A DNA stretch of 17,389 nt from assembly GCA_965662885.1 (NCBI GenBank), contig CBFIJI010000037.1, positions 1 through 17,389 of the forward strand, given 5' to 3'. Source of the DNA: CBFIJI01 sp965662885 (GTDB lineage Bacteria; Bacteroidota; Bacteroidia; Flavobacteriales; Flavobacteriaceae). Position 1 is the stretch's first letter. Each line of letters opens with the position of its first letter. Below are positions 6,035-13,798 of this stretch, in pieces. The notes under the pieces are model-generated. The model had not been told where the DNA came from. It did not search any database and was given only the letters and a program-made list of their open reading frames with translations. The translations under genes were made by a program, and so were the position numbers.

Positions 6035-8593
6035 TTAAAATGGATAATTAATCCCGATGTTATACACGGCACTCGAAAAGGAGTGATCTGTCCACCATCT
6101 TTTATTTTGCGGGAGTGAAGGATTATAGCTTTTAAATCCAACGTCAAAACGAAATACAATGAAATTAAAATCGTATCGAAACCCAAGTCCAGAACCAATG
6201 GCAATTTCTTGAAGATCTTGGAAACCATCAAAACGCATTTGAGGATCATCCACATTATCAAAAACATTCCAAATATTTCCCATATCAATAAATAATGCTC
6301 CATTGAGCTTTCCAAGAAGCGGCATTCGATATTCAAGATTTAGGCTTAATTTTAAATTTGCTTCATTGAATTCATTGATGTTGTTGCTACTTCCAGGACC
6401 CAGTTTATAAGCTCTCCAAGCTCTGTTATCATTGGCTCCTCCACCAAAAAAAGATCTTGAAAAGGGAATATTATTGGCATTTCCTAGTGGAATGGCTATC
6501 CCTGAATAGACTCTAAGGGCGATGATTTTTCTTCTCCCTAGACTCCAGTGTTTGATAAAATCCAATTCCGTTTTTATATATTGTGAGGGGTTAACACCTT
6601 CAAAAAGGTATTGATCCAAATCGTTTTTATCAGCACCTGCAATATTCAAAATCCCATTTAATATATTACCAACCCAATCCAACTTCCACCTGAATTGATA
6701 AAAATTTTCATCGAGAATACTTTCTTGACTATTGATATTGATATTTAGGGAGGATCCCAAGATTAAATTATTTGTTGTTAAGCGCTCGAAACGTTCATTA
6801 ATGTTATTGATTGTTTTATAATCGAGATCATCCTCTGTAATTGTTGTTTGGTTGTTGATTACTGCATTAATAAACGCGCTTGCTCCTGAAGGGATGGAAA
6901 GATTTCCTTCTTCAAACCACGTATCATCTAAATTGTCCAAATACTTTAAAGCAATCGTATTTAGACGATCATAACTGTTTCTGTAAACATTAAAATAGTT
7001 AGCACTATTCCGATTATTTACAAATTCAAGATCGATGAGTTTAAAGGCTATTTTTTTTCGATTGTTGGGTGTCCATACAAACTCGTATTTACCCGAATAC
7101 AACTCTTTATCTAGTCCAATGTTTTGTTGTAAACTCGCCCCTAAAACAAACTGTGTTTTTGGGTACATTTCTTTAGGAATGAGTTTGGAAGTATTGAACG
7201 GAGAAAGAATCCGTGGAAGGGTTAGTTTTATGTCTGCCCCTAATTCAAAAATATTAAAAAAACGATCCTGGCTTCCAGTCAATTCACGAGAGGTAGTTCC
7301 CAACGTATTTTTTAAACTTAATTCAAGCACTTCTGTTTCCTTAAAAACATTTCTAATTCCTATTGCCCCACTTAAGCCAATCCCAAAATCTTGAATGTTT
7401 GAATGTGAAAAATCCAAATCAAAACCCAATGAAAACCGCTCCATCGGGGTTAAAACTATGGAGGCTTTAAGAGCTGTACTGTCCTGTTCTATGGGTGTGT
7501 ATAGGATACTCGGATATTTAAAATTTTTAAGGCTAGAAAAATACCTATAGGTTGCTGCACGATCTTTTTGTCGATAAACGGCATTTTTTTCAATAAAAAT
7601 CCCTGAAGTCAATGCTTTTGGCTTGTATTTTAATGGTCCTTTTGAAAAAATTTTATATCCATCATAAGTAATGGAGTCCGTATAAGTATCTAGTTGTCCA
7701 AGATTGTTTTTAGTTTCTAAATAAATTGAAATGTCTTTTACCCGATGAATTGCATAATCAAATTCTTGGAGCGTATCATTTATCCTTTTTTGAAAGTTAC
7801 TGATATTAACAACAACAGGTATTTTTTGATCCTTACCCGTACTGTCAATTGCTGCTGTAAAACTCAAACTACTTTGTTGGAAATTATAAACTCCTTGATC
7901 TAAAAATAAATTGATGAGTCGTTCTCGTTCTTTTTCAAATTGTTTTACTTCAAATGGGGCTCCCTTTTTAATAAAACTTTTGGTATTTGAAAGCTGGTAT
8001 AAAGAGTCTAGGGTAGGGGACTTAATTTTTCTTGAAATACTGTCAATCAAATATTTTTCATTGGTTGTTATTTGATAGTTAACGGTAGTGCGTTTCTTTT
8101 TTAATAGCGTCGTATCAACATCCACTTCAACATCAAAAAACCCGAGATTTTTATAGTATTTTGAAATTCGATTTTTTGATTTCTCAATTTCTTCTAAGCG
8201 AATTAAGGCTGGAGGTTCTCCCGTTTTTTTAAACCAGTTGTTTAAAGAAACAAGCTGTTTTTTTAAGCCTACAACCTGTTTGGGTGATATCCATCTTTCA
8301 AGATTTTTTTCACGATTTTTTTTTCTCTTCAACCACGTGTCAAACAAACTATCTGGATGGGGGTGAGCAATGTTGTATAAATGAAGTCCAACGGGAATAC
8401 CAAAAATCTTTTTATTGGGTTTTGTAGTAATAAAAAAATTAACTGGTGTTTTTTTGAGAAGCTGCTCATTTTCTATAATCACATTTTTTTTGATCAAATA
8501 ATCTTCTTCAGATAGGTTTTTAATACTACTACATCTGGAGAGAAGAAGTATTAACATGGAAAGAATGACTAATTTTGCTTTTAAGTGATGCAC
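6035..8593 (-). CDS. tamL: TamL: BamA/Omp85-superfamily outer-membrane assembly lipoprotein
   Basis: Outer-membrane beta-barrel protein of the Omp85 superfamily; in Bacteroidota the TamA-like member is a lipoprotein, TamL, thought to work with the inner-membrane-spanning protein TamB in envelope assembly. Length 852. Residues 1-20 are a signal sequence (Lys5, Lys7, then a hydrophobic core) ending LLLSRC, with the lipid-anchor Cys21; Arg at -1 is unusual. POTRA-like repeats fill about residues 25-370 (for example YYKNLGFFDVEVDVDTTL). The C-terminal half is a 16-strand-type barrel with the loop-6-like motif GGANDNRAWRAYKLGPGS and a terminal Phe (ends GINYPF), the usual barrel-assembly signal. 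The start is GTG at 8591-8593; a stop codon lies immediately upstream in frame, and the next ATG (8555-8557) would remove the basic residues of the signal. It is divergent from the SpoU gene at 8630, and no tamB is adjacent. Confidence 0.88.
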   Translation of the reverse strand: MHHLKAKLVILSMLILLLSRCSSIKNLSEEDYLIKKNVIIENEQLLKKTPVNFFITTKPNKKIFGIPVGLHLYNIAHPHPDSLFDTWLKRKKNREKNLERWISPKQVVGLKKQLVSLNNWFKKTGEPPALIRLEEIEKSKNRISKYYKNLGFFDVEVDVDTTLLKKKRTTVNYQITTNEKYLIDSISRKIKSPTLDSLYQLSNTKSFIKKGAPFEVKQFEKERERLINLFLDQGVYNFQQSSLSFTAAIDSTGKDQKIPVVVNISNFQKRINDTLQEFDYAIHRVKDISIYLETKNNLGQLDTYTDSITYDGYKIFSKGPLKYKPKALTSGIFIEKNAVYRQKDRAATYRYFSSLKNFKYPSILYTPIEQDSTALKASIVLTPMERFSLGFDLDFSHSNIQDFGIGLSGAIGIRNVFKETEVLELSLKNTLGTTSRELTGSQDRFFNIFELGADIKLTLPRILSPFNTSKLIPKEMYPKTQFVLGASLQQNIGLDKELYSGKYEFVWTPNNRKKIAFKLIDLEFVNNRNSANYFNVYRNSYDRLNTIALKYLDNLDDTWFEEGNLSIPSGASAFINAVINNQTTITEDDLDYKTINNINERFERLTTNNLILGSSLNININSQESILDENFYQFRWKLDWVGNILNGILNIAGADKNDLDQYLFEGVNPSQYIKTELDFIKHWSLGRRKIIALRVYSGIAIPLGNANNIPFSRSFFGGGANDNRAWRAYKLGPGSSNNINEFNEANLKLSLNLEYRMPLLGKLNGALFIDMGNIWNVFDNVDDPQMRFDGFQDLQEIAIGSGLGFRYDFNFIVFRFDVGFKSYNPSLPQNKRWWTDHSFSSAVYNIGINYPF

Positions 8594-8611
8594 TCAACGT
8601 GTATTAATCTT

Positions 8612-8643
8612 CAAAAATAACTGATTTTTATGCTTACTAACAA
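8612..8643 (-). promoter_or_regulatory. Promoter of tamL
   Basis: Minus-strand TATTTTTG at 8612-8619 matches TAnnTTTG, with TTG at 8641-8643 after a 21-base spacer. The predicted start of transcription, near 8607, leaves a leader of about 14 bases before the GTG. The -33 element lies inside the first codons of the divergent SpoU gene. Confidence 0.55.
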
Positions 8644-9343
8644 TCAACGCAAACAAATCGTACAATTGGCACAAAAAAAATATCGTGAACAATACGGCTT
8701 ATTTGTTGCTGAGGGGGAGAAAATTGTAATGGCGCTGTTAGATTCTGGTTTTAAATACCAGACCCTTTATGCGACAAAAGTAATTCCTAAAGTCACTTGT
8801 GAAGTTATTGACATTGCTACGATGAAGAAAATAACCCACCTAAAAAATCCAAGTCCCATTTTGGGTGTTTTTTATCGTCCAGAAGCTTCCATTCCTAGAG
8901 ACTCAGATTTTATTATTGCTTTGGATTGTATTCGTGATCCAGGGAATTTGGGGACCATAGTCCGTCTTTGTGATTGGTTTGGTTTGGACCAATTGGTCTG
9001 CAGTTCGACCACTGTTGACTGTTTTAACCCAAAAGTCATTCAAGCGAGTATGGGGTCCATTGCCCGTGTTAGCTGTGTTTATGTGGATCTTAATACTTTT
9101 CTATCGAATACAGATAAAAAGATTTACGGCGCCACCTTAGGGGGAAGTTCTCTCTATGAAGAATCTTTTGAGACCAATATGGTAATGGTTTTTGGGAATG
9201 AGTCCCATGGTATTTCGGAACAGTTGTTGCCACTAATTGAAAAAAATATTTCCATTCCTCGTTTTCGCAAGCATTCAGAACCAGAGAGTTTAAACGTTGC
9301 CACTGCAACATCGATTTTTTTAAGTGAACTTTTTCGTCCCTAG
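8630..9343 (+). CDS. TrmH/SpoU-family RNA 2'-O-ribose methyltransferase
   Basis: A SAM-dependent SPOUT-fold methyltransferase, predicted to methylate a ribose 2'-OH in rRNA or tRNA; the target nucleotide cannot be read from sequence. The 237 residues comprise a short substrate-binding N-terminal domain (about 1-90) and the trefoil-knot catalytic domain with all three SpoU motifs: motif 1 ALDCIRDPGNLGTIVRLCDW (97-116, Asn106 and Arg112), motif 2 VFGNESHGI (187-195, Glu191), and motif 3 IPRFRKHSEPESLNVATATS (209-228, Ser220, Asn222). It is distinct from the RlmB-like gene at 15092-15829, which has the NHQG N-terminal signature lacking here. ATG start, with 36 bases to the divergent tamL start. 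It ends 4 bases before the convergent porT gene. A TAATTTTG at 8570-8577, inside the start of tamL, is the only candidate -7 box. Confidence 0.92.
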   Translation: MLTNNQRKQIVQLAQKKYREQYGLFVAEGEKIVMALLDSGFKYQTLYATKVIPKVTCEVIDIATMKKITHLKNPSPILGVFYRPEASIPRDSDFIIALDCIRDPGNLGTIVRLCDWFGLDQLVCSSTTVDCFNPKVIQASMGSIARVSCVYVDLNTFLSNTDKKIYGATLGGSSLYEESFETNMVMVFGNESHGISEQLLPLIEKNISIPRFRKHSEPESLNVATATSIFLSELFRP

Positions 9344-9347
9344 CAAC

Positions 9348-10112
9348 TTATTCAAAAGTAAAGTTAATAGCGATGCCTCTGCTAAGCATCCTTAAAATTT
9401 TTCCTGTCCAAGGGCTGTTTGGGTTACCGTCTGGAAGTAGCTCTGAGCGCCCGTCGGGTACTAATTCATTTTGAAGTGAAAAGATCCCTCGAATAGAAGG
9501 TGAAAATTTGAAGTAGTAGAGGTAAATATCGACACCAAAACCAATCTCATAGTTATAACTTTGCGTGATCGTTCTGAATTCATTACTGAAATTATCGTCG
9601 ATGTTTTTTTCATTACTTGATAAATTAAAATCAGTAGATATTCCCGCCAATAAAAAGGGTCGTACATTATTAATTCTTCGGGTACTCATTTTAAGTATAA
9701 GAGGAATGTGGATATAGGTTGACTTTAATTCTCTTAAACGATCAGATTCGCTTGTAAACTCAATATATTCTGGATAGTAAAGCTCTCTTTCAGAATAGTA
9801 AAGACCTGGTTCTAGTCGAAGATTTAAAAATTCGTTTATTCTTAAACTACCAACTAAACCGACATTGAACCCAGCATTTTTGGTGACGACGATATCCTTA
9901 TATTGAAATTCTGAATAATAATTTTTGATATAATTAAACTTAAAATCATAGGCAATAATACCCACATAGTAACCGTAGTGAAGAAATTTTTTGTCAAAGT
10001 TTGGAAGGTGGTTTACACGTTCATTAATTTTTGAATACTGTGCTCTGATAGGAGAAGTACATAAACAACTCAGACAGATTAAAAAGCCAATTATTTTATT
10101 TTTTTTTAGCAC
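9348..10112 (-). CDS. porT: PorT/SprT, type IX secretion system outer-membrane component
   Basis: PorT (SprT in gliding flavobacteria) is required for T9SS secretion; it is predicted to be an 8-strand outer-membrane barrel. The 254 residues start with a signal peptide (MLKKNKIIGF, then a Cys/Leu core, cleavage likely at RAQ, residues 23-25). Family landmarks are KKFLHYGYYVGI (41-52), AGFNVGLVGSLRINEFLNLR (80-99), EPGLYYSERELYY, the STYIHIPLILK strand, and YEIGFGVDIYLYYFKFSPSI near residues 193-212. The start is GTG at 10110-10112, inside the end of ubiE (17-base overlap). No upstream ATG exists in frame before a stop, and translational coupling to ubiE is likely. No promoter is visible before it, so it probably depends on the ubiE promoter. 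Its presence implies that the organism has a T9SS, but no other T9SS gene is in the window. Confidence 0.88.
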   Translation of the reverse strand: MLKKNKIIGFLICLSCLCTSPIRAQYSKINERVNHLPNFDKKFLHYGYYVGIIAYDFKFNYIKNYYSEFQYKDIVVTKNAGFNVGLVGSLRINEFLNLRLEPGLYYSERELYYPEYIEFTSESDRLRELKSTYIHIPLILKMSTRRINNVRPFLLAGISTDFNLSSNEKNIDDNFSNEFRTITQSYNYEIGFGVDIYLYYFKFSPSIRGIFSLQNELVPDGRSELLPDGNPNSPWTGKILRMLSRGIAINFTFE

Positions 10113-10827
10113 AATAAATAGAAGCTACACCAAAGGTTTGTGGAATGTTCTCCACTTCTATAAACCCGTTTTTTGTTAAAATATTGTTGAACTCCTTCCC
10201 ATGAGGAAAAACAGCCGCAGAATCTGATAAATATTCATATGCAGCACGGTCTTTAGAAAATAATTTTCCTAGGAAAGGCATAATTTTTTTGGAGTAAAAC
10301 AAGTAAAAAGTTCTAAATATGGGACGCTCAGGGACAGATGTTTCTAAAACAACAAAATTTCCTTTGGGTTTTAAAACGCGATAGATTTCTTGTAAACCTA
10401 AATCTAAATTTTCAAAATTACGAACACCAAAAGCTACTGTAACTGCATCAAAGCTGTTGTTTTCAAAGTCTAGTTTCTCGGAATCACCAATGACCATTTC
10501 AATAATTTCATCCTTTTTTTTCGCTTTTACCTTTTGCTTTCCAATGGAGAGCATACCCGGTGAAATGTCTAGGCCAATAATTTTTTCAGCTTTTGTAGCG
10601 GTAAGTGCTAGCGCAAGATCTCCCGTTCCTGTCGCAATATCAAGAATGGCTTTTGGTTGATAAGGGATTAATTTTTTGACTACCTTTTTTCTCCAACCAA
10701 CATCAATTCCCAAAGTAATAATACGATTTAACAGATCATAACTTTTAGACACCCCATCAAACATTTTTGTGACTTGAATTTTCTTTGGATCCTCTAAATC
10801 ACGATAGGGTTTTATGTTTTTTTCCAT
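10096..10827 (-). CDS. ubiE: Demethylmenaquinone methyltransferase (UbiE/MenG)
   Basis: SAM-dependent C-methyltransferase that makes the last step of menaquinone synthesis; as Bacteroidota use menaquinone, the MenG role is the relevant one. The 243 residues match the family. Landmarks: MFDGVSKSYDLLNRIITLGI (22-41, UbiE signature 1), the SAM-binding LDIATGTGD (62-70), acidic LDISPGML (86-93), GDSEKLDFENNSFDAV (114-129), GVRNFEN (134-140), and RVLKPKGNFVVLE (150-162). I start it at the ATG at 10825-10827: everything upstream in frame (to 10944) looks unlike the family and would overlap the promoter. A TATATTTG box sits only 7 bases upstream, so the mRNA may be nearly leaderless. The 3' end carries an A9 run and overlaps the porT start. 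Divergent from trkA. Confidence 0.96.
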   Translation of the reverse strand: MEKNIKPYRDLEDPKKIQVTKMFDGVSKSYDLLNRIITLGIDVGWRKKVVKKLIPYQPKAILDIATGTGDLALALTATKAEKIIGLDISPGMLSIGKQKVKAKKKDEIIEMVIGDSEKLDFENNSFDAVTVAFGVRNFENLDLGLQEIYRVLKPKGNFVVLETSVPERPIFRTFYLFYSKKIMPFLGKLFSKDRAAYEYLSDSAAVFPHGKEFNNILTKNGFIEVENIPQTFGVASIYCAKKK

Positions 10828-10834
10828 AGCGCTG

Positions 10835-10842
10835 CAAATATA
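10835..10842 (-). promoter_or_regulatory. -7 box TATATTTG of ubiE-porT
   Basis: An exact TAnnTTTG match on the minus strand, with only 7 bases between the box and the ubiE ATG. The transcription start would fall about 2-4 bases before the ATG, which makes a leaderless or near-leaderless mRNA. No TTTG was found at -33 (the nearest upstream is 40 bases away). Confidence 0.6.
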
Positions 10843-10875
10843 ATCAAATGCATCATAGCGAAGCTTTATTTTACT

Positions 10876-10891
10876 TTCTCTGCAAAGAGAA
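10876..10891. promoter_or_regulatory. Inverted repeat between divergent ubiE and trkA promoters
   Basis: TTCTCT-GCAA-AGAGAA is a perfect 6-bp inverted repeat with a 4-base centre. It lies between the two divergent -7 boxes, about 17 bases upstream of the first trkA box, where a -33 element would be expected. It is a candidate operator; chance is possible at this length. Confidence 0.3.
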
Positions 10892-10908
10892 TTCGTTAAC
10901 AACAGCCA

Positions 10909-10924
10909 TATATTTGTATATTTG
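10909..10924 (+). promoter_or_regulatory. Tandem -7 boxes of trkA-trkH
   Basis: TATATTTG occurs twice back to back (10909-10916 and 10917-10924); both are exact TAnnTTTG matches on the plus strand. The second is 22 bases before the trkA ATG, predicting a leader near 18 bases. No TTTG is seen at the matching -33 distance for either. Confidence 0.55.
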
Positions 10925-10946
10925 AGCCTATTTTCTAAACACACCG

Positions 10947-12296
10947 ATGAAAATTATTATTGCAGGTGCTGGTGAAGTTGGTTTCCATTTGGCTAAACTC
11001 CTTTCCTTTGAGTCTTTAGATATCACACTGATTGATCATGATAAAGAACGTTTAAACTATGCAGAAACGCATTTGGATATTCGAACCATTAAAGGGGATG
11101 CCTCCTCTTTAACCTACATAAGGGAAGCCGATGTAGACTCTTCTGATTTATTTATTGCCGTTACTTCCGATCAAGCAACCAACATTACCATTTGCGCTAT
11201 TGCAAAGCAATTTGGCTGTAAGCGAACCATCGCTAGAATTTCCAATATTGAATACATTAATAACCAAAATTTAGTCAATTTTAAAGCCATTGGAGTTGAT
11301 GAATTGATTTCACCAGAGGAACTTGCCGCCACGGAAATACTTCAACTACTCGACCAATCGGCTTTCTCCAATAGCTATGAGTTTGAAGAGGGAGCACTCA
11401 CTTTGATGGGCACCACCCTAGGAAATCAAGTACCTTTTGTTGGGAAATCAGTAAAAGAGGCCGCTTCTATTTTTCCAGACGTTCACTTTATGCCGGTAGC
11501 CATTCAACGAAAAGGAACGCAGTTCACCATGGTTCCAAGAGGAGATACCGTTTTTGAGGCTGGAGACAATGTTTTTTTTATTACCCTAAAGGAAGGGGTG
11601 GAAGAACTCTATAATTTGACAGGTAAAAAGAAAGCATCCATTAAAAATGTAATGATTCTCGGCGGAGGGAAAATAGGTTGCAATACCGCACGTACCTTAT
11701 TGAACAAAAAATTCAACGTCACTGTGGTAGAAAAAAATAAAACTAAGGCTTTTGAAATTGCAGATGCTTTGCCCAATGCTTTAGTTATTCAAGGAGATGG
11801 ACGTAATGTGGAACTTTTGGAAGAGGAAGACTTGAATTCTATGGATGCCTTTATCTCGGTTACAGAAAATTCTGAGACCAATATTATGGCTTGTCTTATT
11901 GCCAATTCTAAAAAGGTTAAGAAAACCATTGCACTAGTAGAGAATATGGATTATTTCCAACTTTCTCAATCCATCGGCATAGATACGCTCATCAATAAAA
12001 AATTACTGACAGCCAATACGATTTTCCGATACATCAGAAAAGGGGAGGTAGTGGACATGACAACCCTTAACAACCTCAATGTTGAAATACTGGAGTTTGT
12101 GGTCAAGTCAACCTCCAAGGTGGCCAACTATATCATCAAAGATCTTGATTTTCCGAGGACTGCCATCATTGGAGGAGTAATTCGCCAAGAAGTTGGGATT
12201 ATTGCCTTAGGAGATTTTAAAATTCTTCCTGGTGACCGAATTGTAGTTTGTTGTTTACCCCGTTCCATCAAACGTATCGAAAGTTTATTTTTATAA
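10947..12296 (+). CDS. trkA: Trk potassium-uptake system, NAD-binding regulatory subunit TrkA
   Basis: Cytosolic RCK-type gating subunit that binds NAD(H) and controls the TrkH channel. The 449 residues contain two tandem copies of RCK_N plus RCK_C, as in full-length TrkA. Copy one: Rossmann loop GAGEVG (7-12) with the strand-end Asp30, then a TrkA_C domain at about 140-220. Copy two: GGGKIG (239-244) with Glu262 after the second strand, then a C-domain at about 370-447. Both nucleotide loops keep the GxGxxG pattern, so both halves may bind ligand. ATG start just after tandem promoter boxes; no Shine-Dalgarno sequence. It is followed 5 bases later by trkH, so the two are surely co-transcribed, and together they make a complete constitutive-type K+ uptake system. 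Confidence 0.96.
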   Translation: MKIIIAGAGEVGFHLAKLLSFESLDITLIDHDKERLNYAETHLDIRTIKGDASSLTYIREADVDSSDLFIAVTSDQATNITICAIAKQFGCKRTIARISNIEYINNQNLVNFKAIGVDELISPEELAATEILQLLDQSAFSNSYEFEEGALTLMGTTLGNQVPFVGKSVKEAASIFPDVHFMPVAIQRKGTQFTMVPRGDTVFEAGDNVFFITLKEGVEELYNLTGKKKASIKNVMILGGGKIGCNTARTLLNKKFNVTVVEKNKTKAFEIADALPNALVIQGDGRNVELLEEEDLNSMDAFISVTENSETNIMACLIANSKKVKKTIALVENMDYFQLSQSIGIDTLINKKLLTANTIFRYIRKGEVVDMTTLNNLNVEILEFVVKSTSKVANYIIKDLDFPRTAIIGGVIRQEVGIIALGDFKILPGDRIVVCCLPRSIKRIESLFL

Positions 12297-12301
12297 GTTT
12301 A

Positions 12302-13798
12302 ATGCACTCAATTAATTATAGAATTGTTGTTTTTTTGATGGGGTTTTTACTCCTGTTCAATGGTGGAATCATGTTAATTTCAGCTTTGGTCAGTTACATT
12401 ATGGAGGATGGTGTGACTTTTGAAATTACACTCTCTTCTTTTCTAGTCCTTTCCTTTGGTGCGCTTTTGATGCTTTTTACGCGCCAACATTCAAAACAAA
12501 TCCAAAAACGGGAGGGGTATCTTATTGTTTCTTTAGGGTGGGTGCTCATGGCCTTATCAGGGATGATTCCCTATTTGATGTCTGGAGCAATTGACAATGT
12601 CTCTAGTGCCTTTTTTGAGACCATGTCTGGTTATACCACCACTGGCGCATCCATCATCAGTGATATTGAAGCTTTACCTGCTGGTATTTTATTTTGGAGA
12701 AGTACGACCCATTGGATTGGTGGGATGGGGATTATTGTTTTAACCATTGCTATTTTACCTTTCTTAGGTATTGGTGGAATGCAACTTTTTACAGCAGAAG
12801 CACCTGGACCAAGTAGTGATAAATTACATCCAAGAATTACGGATACTGCCAAACGCTTGTGGTTGATTTATTTAATCTATACCCTCTTAGAAACATTTTT
12901 ATTGAAATTCGCAGGCATGTCTTTTTTTGATGCGATAAATCACGCAATGAGCACACTTTCAACCGGTGGATTTTCAACCAAAAACGACAGTCTTGCCCAT
13001 TGGAACGATCAACCGCTGATTCAATATATTGTTGTTTTCTTTATGCTCTTAGCTGGGGCTAATTTTGTCCTCAGTTATTTTGCCTTTAAAGGGCGTTTTC
13101 GTCGGATCATTCATGATGATGAGTTTTTAACATATATGGGTTTTATTGTTGTTTTCACCTTAATTACAGCATTTATTTTATACACTCAAGTTGATTTGAC
13201 CACCACCGCTTTTTCCTATCCTCAAGTTTTTGGAAAATTGGAAAGTTCTTTTCGCCATGGTCTTTTTCAAGTGGTGTCTCTTATCACAACTACGGGTTTT
13301 GTAACGGGTGACTATACTCAATGGACACCTTTTCTTTTAGTCGTGTTTTTTGGATTAATGTTTATGGGAGGCTCAGCCGGTTCTACCTCGGGCGGAATCA
13401 AAGTGGTTCGCCATATGTTGATGATTAAAGGAGGCTTTTTGGAATTTAAACGTGCCCTACATCCCAATGCCATTATTCAAGCACGATACAACAAAAAAAT
13501 TGTTGCAGATTCCATTTCCTATACCATTTTAGGGTTCTTTATCCTCTATATGCTTACGTTCATCATCGGAAGTTTGGTATTGAGTTGTTTTGATTTGACG
13601 TTCGAATCAGCTGTAGGTTTAGCCGCATCTTCTTTGGGGAATGTAGGACCAGCCTTAGGCGATTTTGGCCCTCGATTTAATTATGCTTCTTTACCCACGG
13701 CTGCTCAATTATGGGTCTCTTTTTTAATGTTGTTGGGACGTTTGGAATTGTTTACGGTCTTAATTCTTTTTACTCCTTTCTTCTGGAAAAAACATTAG
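12302..13798 (+). CDS. trkH: Trk potassium-uptake channel subunit TrkH
   Basis: Inner-membrane K+ channel of the SKT (superfamily of K+ transporters) type, gated by TrkA. The 498 residues carry many hydrophobic helices and the four pore-loop filter regions of the fold: SGYTTTGASI (109-118), MSTLSTGGFS (216-225), SLITTTGFVTG (326-336) and SSLGNVGPAL (443-452). The filter glycine of each repeat is present. The GGSAGSTSGGIK segment (356-367) resembles the intramembrane gating loop of the third repeat. I choose the ATG at 12302-12304, 5 bases after the trkA stop; an upstream TTG at 12248 lies inside trkA and would add 18 non-membrane residues. The gene ends in a 4-base overlap with the convergent rarA gene, leaving no space for a terminator. 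Confidence 0.95.
   Translation: MHSINYRIVVFLMGFLLLFNGGIMLISALVSYIMEDGVTFEITLSSFLVLSFGALLMLFTRQHSKQIQKREGYLIVSLGWVLMALSGMIPYLMSGAIDNVSSAFFETMSGYTTTGASIISDIEALPAGILFWRSTTHWIGGMGIIVLTIAILPFLGIGGMQLFTAEAPGPSSDKLHPRITDTAKRLWLIYLIYTLLETFLLKFAGMSFFDAINHAMSTLSTGGFSTKNDSLAHWNDQPLIQYIVVFFMLLAGANFVLSYFAFKGRFRRIIHDDEFLTYMGFIVVFTLITAFILYTQVDLTTTAFSYPQVFGKLESSFRHGLFQVVSLITTTGFVTGDYTQWTPFLLVVFFGLMFMGGSAGSTSGGIKVVRHMLMIKGGFLEFKRALHPNAIIQARYNKKIVADSISYTILGFFILYMLTFIIGSLVLSCFDLTFESAVGLAASSLGNVGPALGDFGPRFNYASLPTAAQLWVSFLMLLGRLELFTVLILFTPFFWKKH

Noticed and set aside
5995..6336. Open frame on the minus strand within the 3' part of tamL
   Set aside because: It overlaps the conserved barrel end of tamL in another frame, has no recognisable features, and is explained as a shadow of the longer gene.
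10828..10944. 39-codon N-terminal extension of ubiE
   Set aside because: It crosses the TATATTTG box and the divergent promoter region, and its translation does not resemble UbiE; the ATG at 10825-10827 gives the family N-terminus.
12248..12301. 18-codon N-terminal extension of trkH from a TTG
   Set aside because: It lies inside the trkA 3' end; the ATG at 12302, 5 bases after the trkA stop, gives the normal TrkH start with the first membrane helix.
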